In this document: positions 52,213-63,469 of the stretch, in pieces
Layout of the letters: each line of letters opens with the position of its first letter
How positions within the stretch are numbered: the first letter of the stretch is position 1
Source: Lucinisca nassula
Lineage: Eukaryota; Mollusca; Bivalvia; Lucinida; Lucinidae
Reading direction: 5' to 3'
NCBI GenBank assembly: GCA_963580285.1
Contig: OY757010.1
Span: forward strand, 66,362,406 to 66,426,405
DNA: 64,000 nt
Made by a program: the position numbers and the translations under genes
The notes under the pieces: model-generated
The model's database searches: none
The model's input: only the letters and a program-made list of their open reading frames with translations
What the model was told of the DNA's origin: nothing

Positions 52213-54363
52213 TTATGTGCCCGGTTGTGATAGCAGGGACGCATTGTTTTTGCCCTGTCTGTTGGTTTGTATGTGGACAACTTTAACTTTGGTCATTACT
52301 TTTAAACGATATGAGATAGAGCATTCATATTTGGTATGCAGGTTCCTTCTGACAAGAGATTTACATTCATGCAACAATTTTGACCTGTGACCTTGACCTT
52401 TGACCTAGTTAAAAGAAAAAGATAACACAGGTCATCACTTTTGAACCGTTTGAGATAGAGCCTTCATATTTGGCATGTTTGTTCCTTGTGGCCAAAGCTT
52501 TTTATGTCCCCGGTAGCGATAGCGGGGGCATATTGTTTTTGCCCTGTCCGTTTGTTTGTTGGTTGGTTTGTTCGTGGACAACTTTAACGTTGGTCATAAC
52601 TTTTGAACCGTTGGAGGTAGAGTATTCATATTTGGCATGAAGGTTCCTTGTGACAAGAGCTTCATATTCATGCAAAATAAAGATTGACCTGTGACATTGA
52701 CCTTTGACCTACTTATAAGAAAAAAACTTACATTGGTCATAACTTTTGAACCGCTTGAGATACAGCCTTCATATTTGGCATGTATGTTCCTTGTGACAAA
52801 AACTTTACATTCATACAAAAAATTAAGACCTGTCACCTTGACCTTTGACCTTAAAATAAAAAATGACATTTTGGTCATAGCATTGGAACCATTTGAGATA
52901 GAGCCTTCATATTTTGCATGTAGGTTCCTTGTGTCAATAGCTTTACATTAACACACAAAATTTTGACCTGTGACCTTGACGTTTGACCTACATAAAAGAA
53001 AAAGTTAACATTGGTCATAACTTTTGAACCGCTTGAGATACAGCCTTCATATTTGGCATGTAGGTTCCTTGTAACAAGAGCTTTACATTCATGCAAAAAA
53101 TTTTGACCTGTGACCTTGACCTTTGACGTACCTAAAAGAAAAAAATCACATTTTGGTCGTAACTTTCGAACCGTTTGGGATAGGGCCTTCATATTTGGCA
53201 TGTAGGTTCCTTGTGATAAGAGCTTTACATTCATACTAAAAAAATTTAACATGACCTTGACCTACTTAAAAGAACAAATAAAATGGTTCATAACGTTTGA
53301 ATCGTTTAAGATAGAGCCTTCATATTTGGCATGTAGGTTCCTTGTGGCAAGAGCTTTACGATCATGCAAAATTTTTGACCTGTGACCTTGACCTATGACC
53401 TACTTTAAAGAAAAAAAATACTATTGTTCATAACTTTCGAACCGTTTAAGATAGAGCCTTTATATTTGGCATGTAAGCTTCCCACTCAAACCAAAAATCT
53501 TGACTTATGAGCTTGACTTTGAACTGTGACCAACTTTGAAAAAAATGACCATGCCCGGGGACAGTTCGTGTTTCACAAACACAGCTTGTTTATTCATGCA
53601 AAAATGTTTGTCCTTGACCTTTGACCTACTTAAAATAAAAAAATAACATTTTGGTCATAACTTTTAACCATTTGAGAAAGAGCCTTCATACTAAACATGT
53701 GGGTTCCTTGTAGCAGTCAAGCAATCATTTTTTTTACCTGTGACCTTGACCTTTGACATAGTTAAAAGAAAAAAGAAACGTTGATCATAACTTTTGAATA
53801 CAGCCTTCATACTTAGCAAGTAGGTTCCTTGTGACAAGAGCTTTATATTCACATAAAAAAAATTGACATGTGACCTTGACATTTGACTAACTTGAAAGAA
53901 AAAGTAAACATTGATCATAACTTTAGAACTGTTTGACATAGAGCCTTCTTATTTGGCATGTTGGTTTCTTGTGACAAGAGCTTTACGTTCATGCAATAAA
54001 AATTTACCCGTGTCCTTGACCTTTGACCTACTTAAATGAAAAAGTTAACATTGGTTGTAACTTTTGAACCGTTTGACATAGAGCTTTCATATTTGGCATG
54101 TAGGTTGCTTGTGATAAAAGCTTTACAGTCATGCAAAACATTTTGATAGTGACATTGACTTTTGACCTTCTTAAGAGAAAAAGTTAACACTGGTCATAGC
54201 TTTTGAACCGTTTAGGATAGAGCCTTCATATTTGGCATGGAGGTTCCTTGTGTCAAGGGCTTCCCACTCAAACAAACGAATCTTGATCCTTGACCTGTGA
54301 CCAACTTTGAAAATAAATGACCTTACCTGGAGACATATTCGTGTTTCACAAACACATCTTGTT
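52213..54363 (+). mobile_element. Helitron-like element, family TTATGTCCCCGG, outer copy
   Basis: The 5' end TTATGTGCCCGGTTGTGATA with return arm AGCAGGGACGCAT is eroded. The interior is an array of units of 105-115 bp ('CATAACTTTTGAACCGTTTG', 'GAGCCTTCATATTTGGCATG', 'GGTTCCTTGTGACAAGAGC', 'TGACCTTGACCTTTGACC'). The 3' end is the hairpin GTGTTTCACAAACAC + ATCTTGTT. A second element of the same family lies inside (52501-53590). Confidence 0.7.
52501..53590 (+). mobile_element. Helitron-like element, family TTATGTCCCCGG, nested inner copy
   Basis: The 5' TTTATGTCCCCGGTAGCGAT with return arm AGCGGGGGCATA is well preserved. About eight units follow, then GCCCGGGGACAGTT (inverted start), the hairpin GTGTTTCACAAACAC and AGCTTGTT. 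It interrupts a unit of the outer copy: GCCAAAGCTTT before and ATTCATGCAAAAATG after, which together read like the normal unit text. Confidence 0.75.
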
Positions 54364-54521
54364 GACGTTGTTATCACCGTAGCCCCTTCAGTTTTGATTG
54401 GCTCTTCCTAATACTTACATATAAGTTAATCAGGGAACAAAGCTCTGTAGAGTCGAAAACTGGCTTGGTCAGGTTATTTATCACAGAGATACATGCCCTT
54501 TGATTGCTGAAAATGCCCATT

Positions 54522-56850
54522 TTTAGCTCACCTGGGCAGAAGGCTCCACGGGAGCTTATAGTATAGTCTCCCATCTGTCATTCATCGGGTTACACCTTTG
54601 ACCAGTTATATCACTGCAACCTGCAGGCTTATCCCAGTCATTATATCCCAGCAGGCACATGACGTAATTATGACGTCATATCGACGTCGGTACAACGTCA
54701 TGACGTTATTGCAACGTCACATCAACGTCGGTGCAACGTCATGACGTTGCACCGACGTTGATTTGACGTTGCCCTTGCGACGTGTGCCTGCTGGGATCTA
54801 TAGCATGCCTATGATGGGGGAATGTTGACAAAAGCTTTTTATTGAAATCAAATAAAAACTTTAGTCTGTGGGAGCCACAAGGTCCCATAGACTTACAATG
54901 GGAAAATGGTTTTATTCTTGCGAGCATTCTTGGGGTCAGAGGTTTGGTCCAATCATCATCGAGCTTGGTCAGAATGATTATCACGACGATATCTCGGTCA
55001 AGTTCCAATATGGGTCATGTCGGGTCAAAAAGTAGGTCAGTAGGTCAAATCATAGAAAAAATCTTGTGAGCACTCTAAAGGCCATAGTTTTTCTCCAATC
55101 ACCATCAGACTTGCTCAGAATGATCATCTTGATAATATGGGTCATGTTGGGTCAAAATGTAGGTCAGTTGGTCAAACCATAAAAACTCCTTGTGAGTGTT
55201 ATAGAGGCCACAATTTTGGTCCAATCATAATCAAACTTGCTCAGAACGATCGTCTTGACAATAACTCTGTAAAGTTTGAAAATTGTTCATGTTGAGTCAA
55301 AAAGTAGGTCAGTTGGTCAAATCATAGGAAAACCTTGTGAAATGCTCGAAATGCCACATTTTTGGTCAATGATCACCAGACTTGTTCAAAATGATCATCT
55401 TGACAATATGTCGGTCAAGTTCGAATACAAGTCAAGTCAAAAAGTAGGTCAAGTCACAGAAAAACCATGTGAATACTCTAGAGGTCAGAGCTTTGTTCTG
55501 ATCGTCATCAGACTTTCTCACAATGATCACCTTGACAATTTTGGTTAGGTTGGTTACTTCATGAACAGATTAGTAAGCTTTTATGTCCCTTGACATGTGA
55601 CCTACTTTAAGTTGGTCATAACTTTTGAACTGTTTGAGTTAGAGCCTTCATATTTGGAGTAAAGGTTCCTTGTGACAAGCGCTTCTAACTTATACAAAAC
55701 AAAATTTGACTTGTGACCTACATTAGAGAAAAAGTAACATTGGTCATAACCTTTGAACCATTTGAGATAGAGCATTTATATTTGTCATGTAGGTTCCTTG
55801 TGATAAGGGCTCCCCACTCATTCAATACATTTTGCTCTTTACCTTGACCTGCGACCTACTTTAAAGAAGAAAAAATGGTCATAACATTTGAACAGTGTAA
55901 GGTAGATCCTTTATATTTATTATGTAGGTTTCTTGTGACAAGGGTTTCCCACTCATACCAAAACATTGACGCGTGACCTTAAACTGTGACCTACTTATCA
56001 TTACTTTTAAAAACTTTGAGATACAGCCTTCATATTTGGCATGTAGATTTCTTGAGACAAGGGCTTCCCGCTCATACAAAAAGTGACCTGTTACCTACTT
56101 TATCATACTTTTTGAATTGTTTGAGATAGAGCCTTCATATTTGGTATGTAGGTTCCTTGTGACAAGGGTTTCCCACCCATACGAGAATAATTAGATGTGA
56201 CCTACTTTATCATAACTTTTGAACCATTTGAGGTAGAGCCTTCATATTTGGTATGTAGGTTTCTGGTGACATCGGTTTTCCACTCATTTTCATGACTTTT
56301 GAACTGTATGAGATATAGTGTTCATATTTAGCAAATAGTTTCTTTGTGACAAGGGGTTCCCACCCATACAAAAAAAATGACCTGTCACCTTGACATGCGA
56401 CTTGCTTTAGCGTAACTTTTAAACCTTATGAGATAGAGCTTTCATAATTTTCGTGTAGGTTCCTTGTGACAAGGGCTTCCCGCCTATAAAAAAATCTGAC
56501 CTGTGACCTTGACTGGTGACCTACTATGTCATTATTTTGAATGGTTTGAGATAGAGGCTTCATATTTGGGATGAAGGGTTGTTATGAAGAGGGCTTCCCA
56601 CTCATACAAAAAAGTTTGACCTATGACATTGACCTTGGACTGTGACATACTTTAGAACTGTTTGATATAGAGCCTTCATATTTTGCATGTAGGTTCCTTG
56701 TGACAAGGGCTTCCCACGCATACAAAATTTTGTACTGTGACCTTGACCTGTGACCAAGTTTAAAGAAAGATTGTCCTCAGCCTTGGGACTTGTTTTTTCA
56801 TAAGCCATGAATTATCTTGGACTCAGGTGAGCGACCCAGGGCCATCATGC
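54522..56850 (+). mobile_element. Helitron-like tandem-repeat element (family GCTCACC), copy 7
   Basis: 5' 'TTTTAGCTCACCTGGGCAGA' with return arm AGGCTCCACGGGAGC. The interior has a 54646-54796 MITE, four to five units of about 150 bp ('TTGCTCAGAATGATCATCTT', 'GTCAAAAAGTAGGTCAGTTG'), then units of the TTATGTCCCCGG type at 55580-56770. The 3' end 'CTCAGGTGAGCGACCCAGGG' + CCATCATGC lacks CTTGTT and is truncated or mutated. Confidence 0.6.
54646..54796. mobile_element. MITE with perfect 14-bp ends and ACGT-rich palindromic body
   Basis: Ends TCCCAGCAGGCACA and TGTGCCTGCTGGGA are perfect inverted repeats. The 120-bp centre is almost entirely ACGTC/ACGTT/GACGT words in both orientations ('GACGTCATATCGACGTCGG', 'CAACGTCATGACGTTGCACC'). 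Non-coding. I recall similar CCAGCAGGCACA-ended MITEs in other animals but cannot assign a superfamily. Confidence 0.8.
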
Positions 56851-57334
56851 ACCCGGGAACAAATGTTTTGCACTACTGAATTTGCTATTTTTGAACAAAA
56901 TGAATTTTGAACCCTCGGGCGGTGTTGGGCCCCACCCATCCCCTGCCTGTGGTGAGGGTCATATCATAATTCTGAATACGTTCCTGTAGTCATCAACCAT
57001 GTGGCTATTGTCTTTGAAAGTTGAGAGAGATCTAGCTCAGTTAAATCGTCTAAGGGCGATGGTGGCACATTACAGACGGACGGACGGAGGTCATTCATAA
57101 CCCCTGCATTTTCTTCGAAAAGCGGATAACATCTATCTATCTATCTACTTTCACAAGGTATCAGTCCCGGGGGGTGGGGGTGGGTACTTTGAATTTCACC
57201 TTCTACATGGGCTGGAACCCACTATCTAGTGTTCGAACCAAAAAAGACTGAAAGTGCCTGCCCTGAAAAAAATCCAGTTTTTCATCAATACACCCCAAAA
57301 TATCTTCAAATTCTAGCATTACTAAAATAATAAT
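56851..57334. other. Non-coding spacer with (CTAT)n and G-rich tracts
   Basis: ATCTATCTATCTATCTA at 57131-57147 and GGGGGGTGGGGGTGGG near 57170. No gene or element ends recognised. Confidence 0.4.
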
Positions 57335-60300
57335 AACCAGAGGACCATTGGTCCTGAGCCGCTCACCTGAGTGCTGAGAGCTTATGGAGCCATTTCATTT
57401 CTGAGAAGACGATTTTATAGGGTTATCTCGGTCTTGTGACTTGATAATGGGCCCATTGGTTCGAAGAAAAAACCCCGAAGGGTATACATGTATATCGACA
57501 TGGCAGCCATTTTAGTAATGTGACCAAATTCATATTAATAAATTTTCATTTGTTTGTTCCTATAAGTTTTCAAGTGAAATTTGGCTACAAATGGAGTAGT
57601 GGTTTCTATGAAAAATAAATTTTAATTTCATCTGAATGACCTTGGGACAACGTCAGAGAATAATATTGACCTTAGTTCTATCCGCTCATTTAGCTTATTG
57701 CATCTACCAATTTTCAGATCACAGGTTGCAATAGTTTCCAAAAAATACACATTTTTTTTACTTTCTCCAATACAAATGTATAGGCAAGCAAATTTGACCT
57801 TTGCGTTAAACAGGTTATGGCCATCCAGGGGTCATCATTTGAAGAAACTATAGTGGGCCCAAATCCCAAATGCTACATACCAAGTTTAATGAAAATCGGC
57901 CCACTGGTTCTGGAGTAAACGATTTCTGAAGTGTTTTTACCTTATATGGGCATGAAGGTCATTTTGGTCATTTGAGCAAACGTATGTATTTAAATCTTCA
58001 TTTACTTGTTTCTGCGAGCTTAGTATAAAATTTGGTCACAAACGGCACAGAGGTTCTGGTTAAAAATAAATTTTAATCTTCATATCTGAAAGGCCTTAGG
58101 CCAAGGTCAAGGAATGACCTTGACCTTGAATACGCATGTTGTTTCATCCAGTCATTTAGCTAACTGCAGTTATCAATTTTCAGATCAGAGACTGCAATAG
58201 TTTCCGAAAAAACATGGTTTTGACCTTTTTCCCATCCCAAAATCTATGTGACCAAATTTGACCTTGGCGTAAAATAGGTATCAGAAAGTCAGCATTTGAA
58301 TAATATGTGATGAGCCCGAGCCCCCAATGCTGCATATGAAATTTTTGTTACAAATGGCTCAGTGGTTTCTGAGAAAAATATGTTTTAATTCTCATATCTG
58401 GATGACCTTGAATCAAGATCAAAGAATGACTTTGACTTTGAATACTCATGTCATTTCATCCATTAATTTAGCTTACTGTATCTACCGATTTTCAGATCAC
58501 TAGGTGCAATATTTTCAAAAAAGACTTTTTCCCCATCCAAAAGTCTATGCGAAAAACTTTGACCTTGGCCTAAAATAGGTCAGGGTCATTCAGGAGTCAT
58601 CATCATGGGCTCAAGTTCCCAATGCCACATACCAAGTTATATGATTATCTGGTTCCAGAGATTTCTGAAGGGTTTTTACCTTATATGGACATGACGGCCA
58701 TATTGGTCATGTGACCAAATTCATATTGATAAATTGTCAGTTCCTTGTTCTTGAAAACTTTCATATGAAATTTCATTACAAATGGCTATGTGGTTTCTGA
58801 GAAAAATAAGTTTTAATTCTCAATAACTGAATGACCTTGAACAAAGGTCAAAGAATGACCTTGACTACTCATGTAGATTCATCCACCCATTTAGCTTACT
58901 GCATCTACTAATTTTCAGATCAAAGGCTGCAATAGTTTCCAAAAAATACACGATTTGGACTTCTTCCCATACAAAAGTCTATGCAACCAAATTTGACCTT
59001 GGCCTAAAATTGGTCAAGGTCATCCAAGGGTCATAATTTGAGAAAAAATTTGATGGACCCAAGTCCCTAATGCTACATACAAAGTTGCATGATAATCGAC
59101 CCACTGGTTCCGGAGAAGAAGATTACTGAAGGGCTTTACCTTATATGGGCATTACGGCCATATTGGTCATGTGACCAAATTCATATTGATTAATTGTCAT
59201 TTCCTTGTTCTTAAAAACTTTCATATGAAATTTTGTTACAAATGGCTTTGTGGTTTCTGAGAAAATAAGTTTTATTTCTGATATCTGAATGACCTTGAAC
59301 AACGGTCAAATAATGACCTTGACCTTGAATACTCATGTAGATTCATTCACCCATTTAGCTTACTGCATCTACTAATTTTCAGATCACAGGCTGCAATAGT
59401 TTCCAAAAAATACAAGGTTTTGACTTTTTCCCATACAAAAGTCTAAGCCACCAAATTTGACCTAGGACTTAAATTGGTCAAGGTCATCCAAGGGTCATCA
59501 TTTGAACAAAATATAATGGGCCTGAGTTCCTAATGCTACATACCAAGTTTCAGGCCAATCGGCCCAATGGTTCCGGAGAAGAAGATTTTTGAAGGGTTTT
59601 TAGTTTATATAGGCATGGCGGCCATATTGGTCATGTGACCAAATTCATATTGATTAATTGTCATTCCATGTTCTTAAAAACTTTCATATGAAATTTCGTT
59701 ACAAATGGCTTTGTTGTTTCTGAGAAAAATAAGTTTTAATTTTCATATCTCACTGACCTTGAACAAAGGCCAAATAATGACCTTGACCTTGAATACTCAA
59801 GTAATTTCATCCACCCATTTAGCTTACTGCATCTATTAATTTTCAGATCACAAGCTGCAATAGTTTCCAAAAATACACGGTTTTAACTTTTTCCCATACA
59901 AAAGTTTATGCGACCAAATTTGACCTTGGACTAAAATTGGTCAAGGTCATCCAAGGGTCATCATTTGAACAAAATATGATGGACCCGAGTCCCTAATGCT
60001 ACATACCAAGTTTCAGACCAATCGGCCCGATGGTTCCGGAGAAGAAGATTTCTGAAGGGTTTTTACCTTATATGGGCATGGTGGCCATATTGATATTGGT
60101 CAAGTGACCAAATTCATATTGATTAATTGTCATTACCTTTTTCTAAAAAACTTTCATATGAAATTTCGTTACAAATGGCTTTGTGGTTTCTGATAAAAAT
60201 AAGTTTTAATTCTCATATCTGAATGACCTTGAACAAAGGTCAAAGAATGACCTTGACCTTGAATACTCATGTGGTTTCATCCACCCATTTAGCTTACTGC

Positions 60301-60747
60301 ATCTACTAATTTTCAGATCACAGGCTGCAATAGTTTCCAAAAAAAACACGGATTGACTTTTTCCCATACAAAAGTCTATGCGACCAAATTTGACCTTGGC
60401 CTAAAATTGGTCAAGGTCATCCAAGGGTCATCATTTGAACAAAATATGATGGGCCCGTATCCCCAATGCTACATACCAAGTTTCAGGCCAATCGGCCCAC
60501 TGGTTCCGGAGAAGAAGATTTTTGAAGGGTTTTTACCATATATGAGCATGGCGGCCATCTTGGTCATGTGACCTGGACCTTGCGAAGAAACTTTCGTTCC
60601 CCCATCCCACTGAGGCCCCACATGAAATTTGGCTTCAATCGGCCCAGCGGTTCCAGAGGAGAAGATGTTTGAAAATGTTGACATACATACAGACAGCATG
60701 ACCACCCTATAAGCTCACCAATGAGCCTTCGGCTCAGGTGAGCTAAT
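57335..60747 (-). mobile_element. Helitron-like element with about 465-bp tandem units, minus orientation
   Basis: On the minus strand the 5' end is TTATTAGCTCACCTGAGCCG with return arm AGGCTCATTGGTGAGCTTAT. The 3' end at 57335 is CAGGTGAGCGGCTC, hairpin AGGACCAATGGTCCT, then CTGGTT. The interior is six or so large units. The 'TTTTTACCTTATATGGGCAT' landmark recurs at about 57937, 58669, 59134, 59595, 60058 and 60527, i.e. 461-467 bp apart in the right part. Units contain TGACCTTGACCTTGAA and CAAATTTGACCTTGG. No coding frame. Confidence 0.75.
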
Positions 60748-61516
60748 AATAGAAAATATCCCCAATTTATACTGACTTCCTTTCTGTAAAACAATTTTTT
60801 TTTTTTTTTTGTTTTTTGTTTTGTTTTTGTTTCAGCTATTTTTTTTTTCTTATTTCTGTCGTACAGTATAATAATCTGATATGAGTGGATAATGTTTCAA
60901 AAATACTCATTAAGCATTTAAAGCCTAAAATGAAAATTTATCCACAACTTGGAAAGTCCCCCAAAAATTGAAAGTTTTAGAAGAATGACCCCCCCCCCCC
61001 CCCACACACACACACACACACACACGCGAAAAAATATCTGCTAAAGGGCCTATGCCCATAAAAATACCATTTTTTTCCAATCCCCGCAAAAATACTACTA
61101 ACGTTTAAAATTTTGAACCCCCCCAAAAAATCCCAGCATATGTAGCAGGCAAAATTTAGAGTACCCCCCCCCCAAACACACACACACACCCATCCCCCCC
61201 ACCCCACCCCGCCGGTGGGTACGAGTTGAAATGGGGTACAGGTTGACCAGAAACAGGTACGAGTTGGCTTAGGTTCGAGTTGACCAGTTACCAGGTTGGT
61301 AGCAGGCAAGATTTAGAGTACCAAAATACCCCCACCCACCCCACCCCGGGTACGAGTTTACCAAAAAAGGTACGAGTTGACTTGGGGTTTGGGTACGAGT
61401 TGACCAAAGAACAGGTGTGAGTTGACTTAGGTACGAGTTATCTTAGGTATAGGTACGAGTTGACCAGTTACCAGGCTGAGACTTTGTGGAAATATTTACC
61501 ATATTTGCCGTTACAG
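60748..61516. repeat. Low-complexity region: T, C and CA runs, 'gtacgagttgac' minisatellite
   Basis: C runs at 60990-61003 and 61167-61174, (CA)n at 61004-61024 and 61177-61190, then a degenerate minisatellite of 'GGTACGAGTTGACCA'-like words from 61218 to 61466. No gene. The C and CA runs are prone to length error. Confidence 0.6.
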
Positions 61517-62160
61517 GTTTTGTGTTTTTATGTCTCCCCCACCCACCTCTCTCTCTTATCGTGGAGACATTGTTTTCCCCCGAGCAATTGTCTGTCCGCC
61601 TGTCCATCTGTTCTTGAAAACCGTTAAAGATTTATTTCTTCTTACTGAAATAAGCTTTACTTTTTCAGTGTTGGGGAGGCTTGGATGGGCTGGAGGATGT
61701 GGTAGGGGATGCGCTGGGGGTGGGGGGAGGGGGGCAGATGCGACATCAACTTCGGTGACATCAACTATATTTTAAAGATGTTTGACTTAGTTGATAATCC
61801 GACATGACCCATATCCGATACATCATCAAGATAAACATTCTGGTGTAGTTTCACGAAGAGTAGAACAAGAACAAGGTGCCTAAAGAAACTAATGATCTAA
61901 GTATTTGTCCGACATGATCCATATTTTTAAACTTTACAGACAGACAAACATTCTGATGAAGTTCCATAAGTTTGAAGCGAAACTGTTCTCTCTAGAGAAT
62001 GACCAAACTTTTGAAGAAATTTGAGCTAGTGGCCTTGTTTTTCATCTGAATTGACGCGTATTCGAACTTGACCAAAATATCAAACATTCTGATAAAGTGC
62101 CAGGCAGTCTGAAGCAAATCTGTGTCCTCTAGAGGGCTGACCAATTTTAAAGAACTTCAA
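61517..62160 (+). mobile_element. Helitron-like element, family TTATGTCTCCCCC, 5' part only
   Basis: Start TTTATGTCTCCCCCACCCAC with return arm TCGTGGAGACAT, inserted at the T run of a family G fragment ('TTACAGGTTTTGTGTTTT'). Three eroded units of about 125 bp follow ('GATAATCCGACATGACCCAT', 'AAACATTCTGGTGTAGTTTC', 'AGAACAAGAACAAGG'). No 3' end found before the foldback element. Confidence 0.55.
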
Positions 62161-62439
62161 CAGTTGCTTCTGAGTGAACAGTGTATTGAAACTGACCGTA
62201 ATGCAACCAGCCTAATCACCGCCAAGAAAATGCGTAAGAAAATATTGTTGCATATTCAAAACAGTTTGGAGAGCTCCACGTACACACACAAAAAAAAAAC
62301 TATCAATGAAACAAAATATTATAACTTTTATATACGTTCTATCAATTTATTTAATGAACGTACACGTTCGTCTGTTTACTTTCCATCAATTATAAATTTC
62401 ACACTGGATTCTTCCTTTACAAAATACATGTACATGAAT
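62161..62439. other. Unassigned AT-rich sequence left of the foldback element
   Basis: An open frame of 146 codons (62122-62562, +) crosses from the repeat array into the foldback arm, so it is unlikely to be a gene. A small palindrome AACGTACACGTT lies near 62357. Confidence 0.35.
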
Positions 62440-63270
62440 GGGAATCGAGACAGTTCCCCGACAAGACAGTTCCCCGACACGGTTTTTGGAGACAGTTCCC
62501 CGACACATTTGAAGACAGTTCCCCGACACTTTTGGAGACAGTTCCCCGACACTATTAAATGACCTGTGACTGATCTTCATGATTATCATAATTGAAAGTT
62601 GTTATGTGTTCATCAATATTTTGAAGACAATTCACTGACAGACGTTTGTATAAAATAAAAGCTCATACTAGATACCATTATCAATAAGTTTAATGAATAC
62701 GGCTGAAATTAAGCGAACTAGCATGTTCAGTTCATGAACATGCACACATTTAAACAAAACAAAAATGTCTTCTAGGAAACGCAATAGTATATTTCTAATT
62801 GTCATTTTTCCATATAATAAACATTTGAATTGCATCTTGAGGAATGCTGACTGACAAAGAAATTCCACATTACCTCTCCTCTGTCTTAGACTTCCAGACA
62901 GATCATCGTCAGAACAAATGTCGGCGAACTGTCTTGAAATCAACGAGGAAATTTCAGGCAACTCATTAATATGGTTGCCATAGCAAGAAACGTCCAAATT
63001 ATAACTAATATATCTTATCCCTAATTGCCAATTAGGTCATTAAGACTATGAACAATAGTGTCGGGGAACTGTCTTCAAAAGTGTCTGGGAACAAATTGCC
63101 AATTGTAATTATCAGTCACAGGTCATTTAACTATGAACAATAGTGTCGGGGAACTGTCTTCAAAAGTGTCGGGGAACTGTCTTCAAATGTGTCGGTGAAC
63201 TGTCTCCGAAAACCGTGTCGGGGAACTGTCTTGTCGGGGAACTGTCTTGTTCCCCATGAATGAAGTTGCG
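62440..63270. mobile_element. Foldback element with arms made of GACAGTTCCCCGACA repeats
   Basis: The left arm (62450-62575) has five GACAGTTCCCCGACA units separated by short spacers, then 'TGACCTGTGACTGAT'. The right arm (63105-63260) is the reverse complement: ATCAGTCACAGGTCA, then five TGTCGGGGAACTGTC units with the same spacers in mirror order. An extra partial arm unit lies at 63045-63100. The 470-bp centre has a minus-strand frame of 109 codons (62668-62997) that I cannot assign. Diverged units continue to about 63395. No known family recognised. Confidence 0.7.
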
Positions 63271-63469
63271 GATGAATATATCTGATCCGAGTGTAAAAAC
63301 CGTGACTGATGGTGTAATGGGACAGTTAACCGACAAGACTGTTCACAGACTCGCTTCATCGACACATTGCCGACACTTTACGATTCACCGACAACGTTTC
63401 ATTATGATAGAAAAACTGTTTGATATATAGATGAAACCAGTGATTCAGCTGAAGTGCACGACCCGCCGG
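63271..63469. repeat. Decayed extension of the GACAGTTCCCCGACA repeats
   Basis: 'GGGACAGTTAACCGACAAGA', 'GACACATTGCCGACAC' and 'GATTCACCGACAACG' look like mutated arm units outside the right arm, in the left-arm orientation. Confidence 0.45.

Larger units (their letters stand above)
51641..54521 (+). repeat. Outer tandem array ('ctgaaaatgcctattttt' units), split by a nested element
   Basis: Four units of about 155-165 bp with 'GTCCCCTTGATTGCTGAAAA', 'CCCCTTCAGTTTAAATTGGA' and 'CTTGAAACTTGGTCATAATT' run from 51650 to 52212. The array resumes at 54364 ('ACGTTGTTATCACCGTAGCC', 'CAGTTTTGATTGGCTCTTCC') to 54521. The middle is the element 52213-54363. The outer element's own ends are not visible. 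Confidence 0.6.

Noticed and set aside
62122..62562. Open frame of 146 codons
   Set aside because: Spans the boundary between an eroded repeat array and the arm of the foldback element. Its C-terminal third is translated arm repeat.
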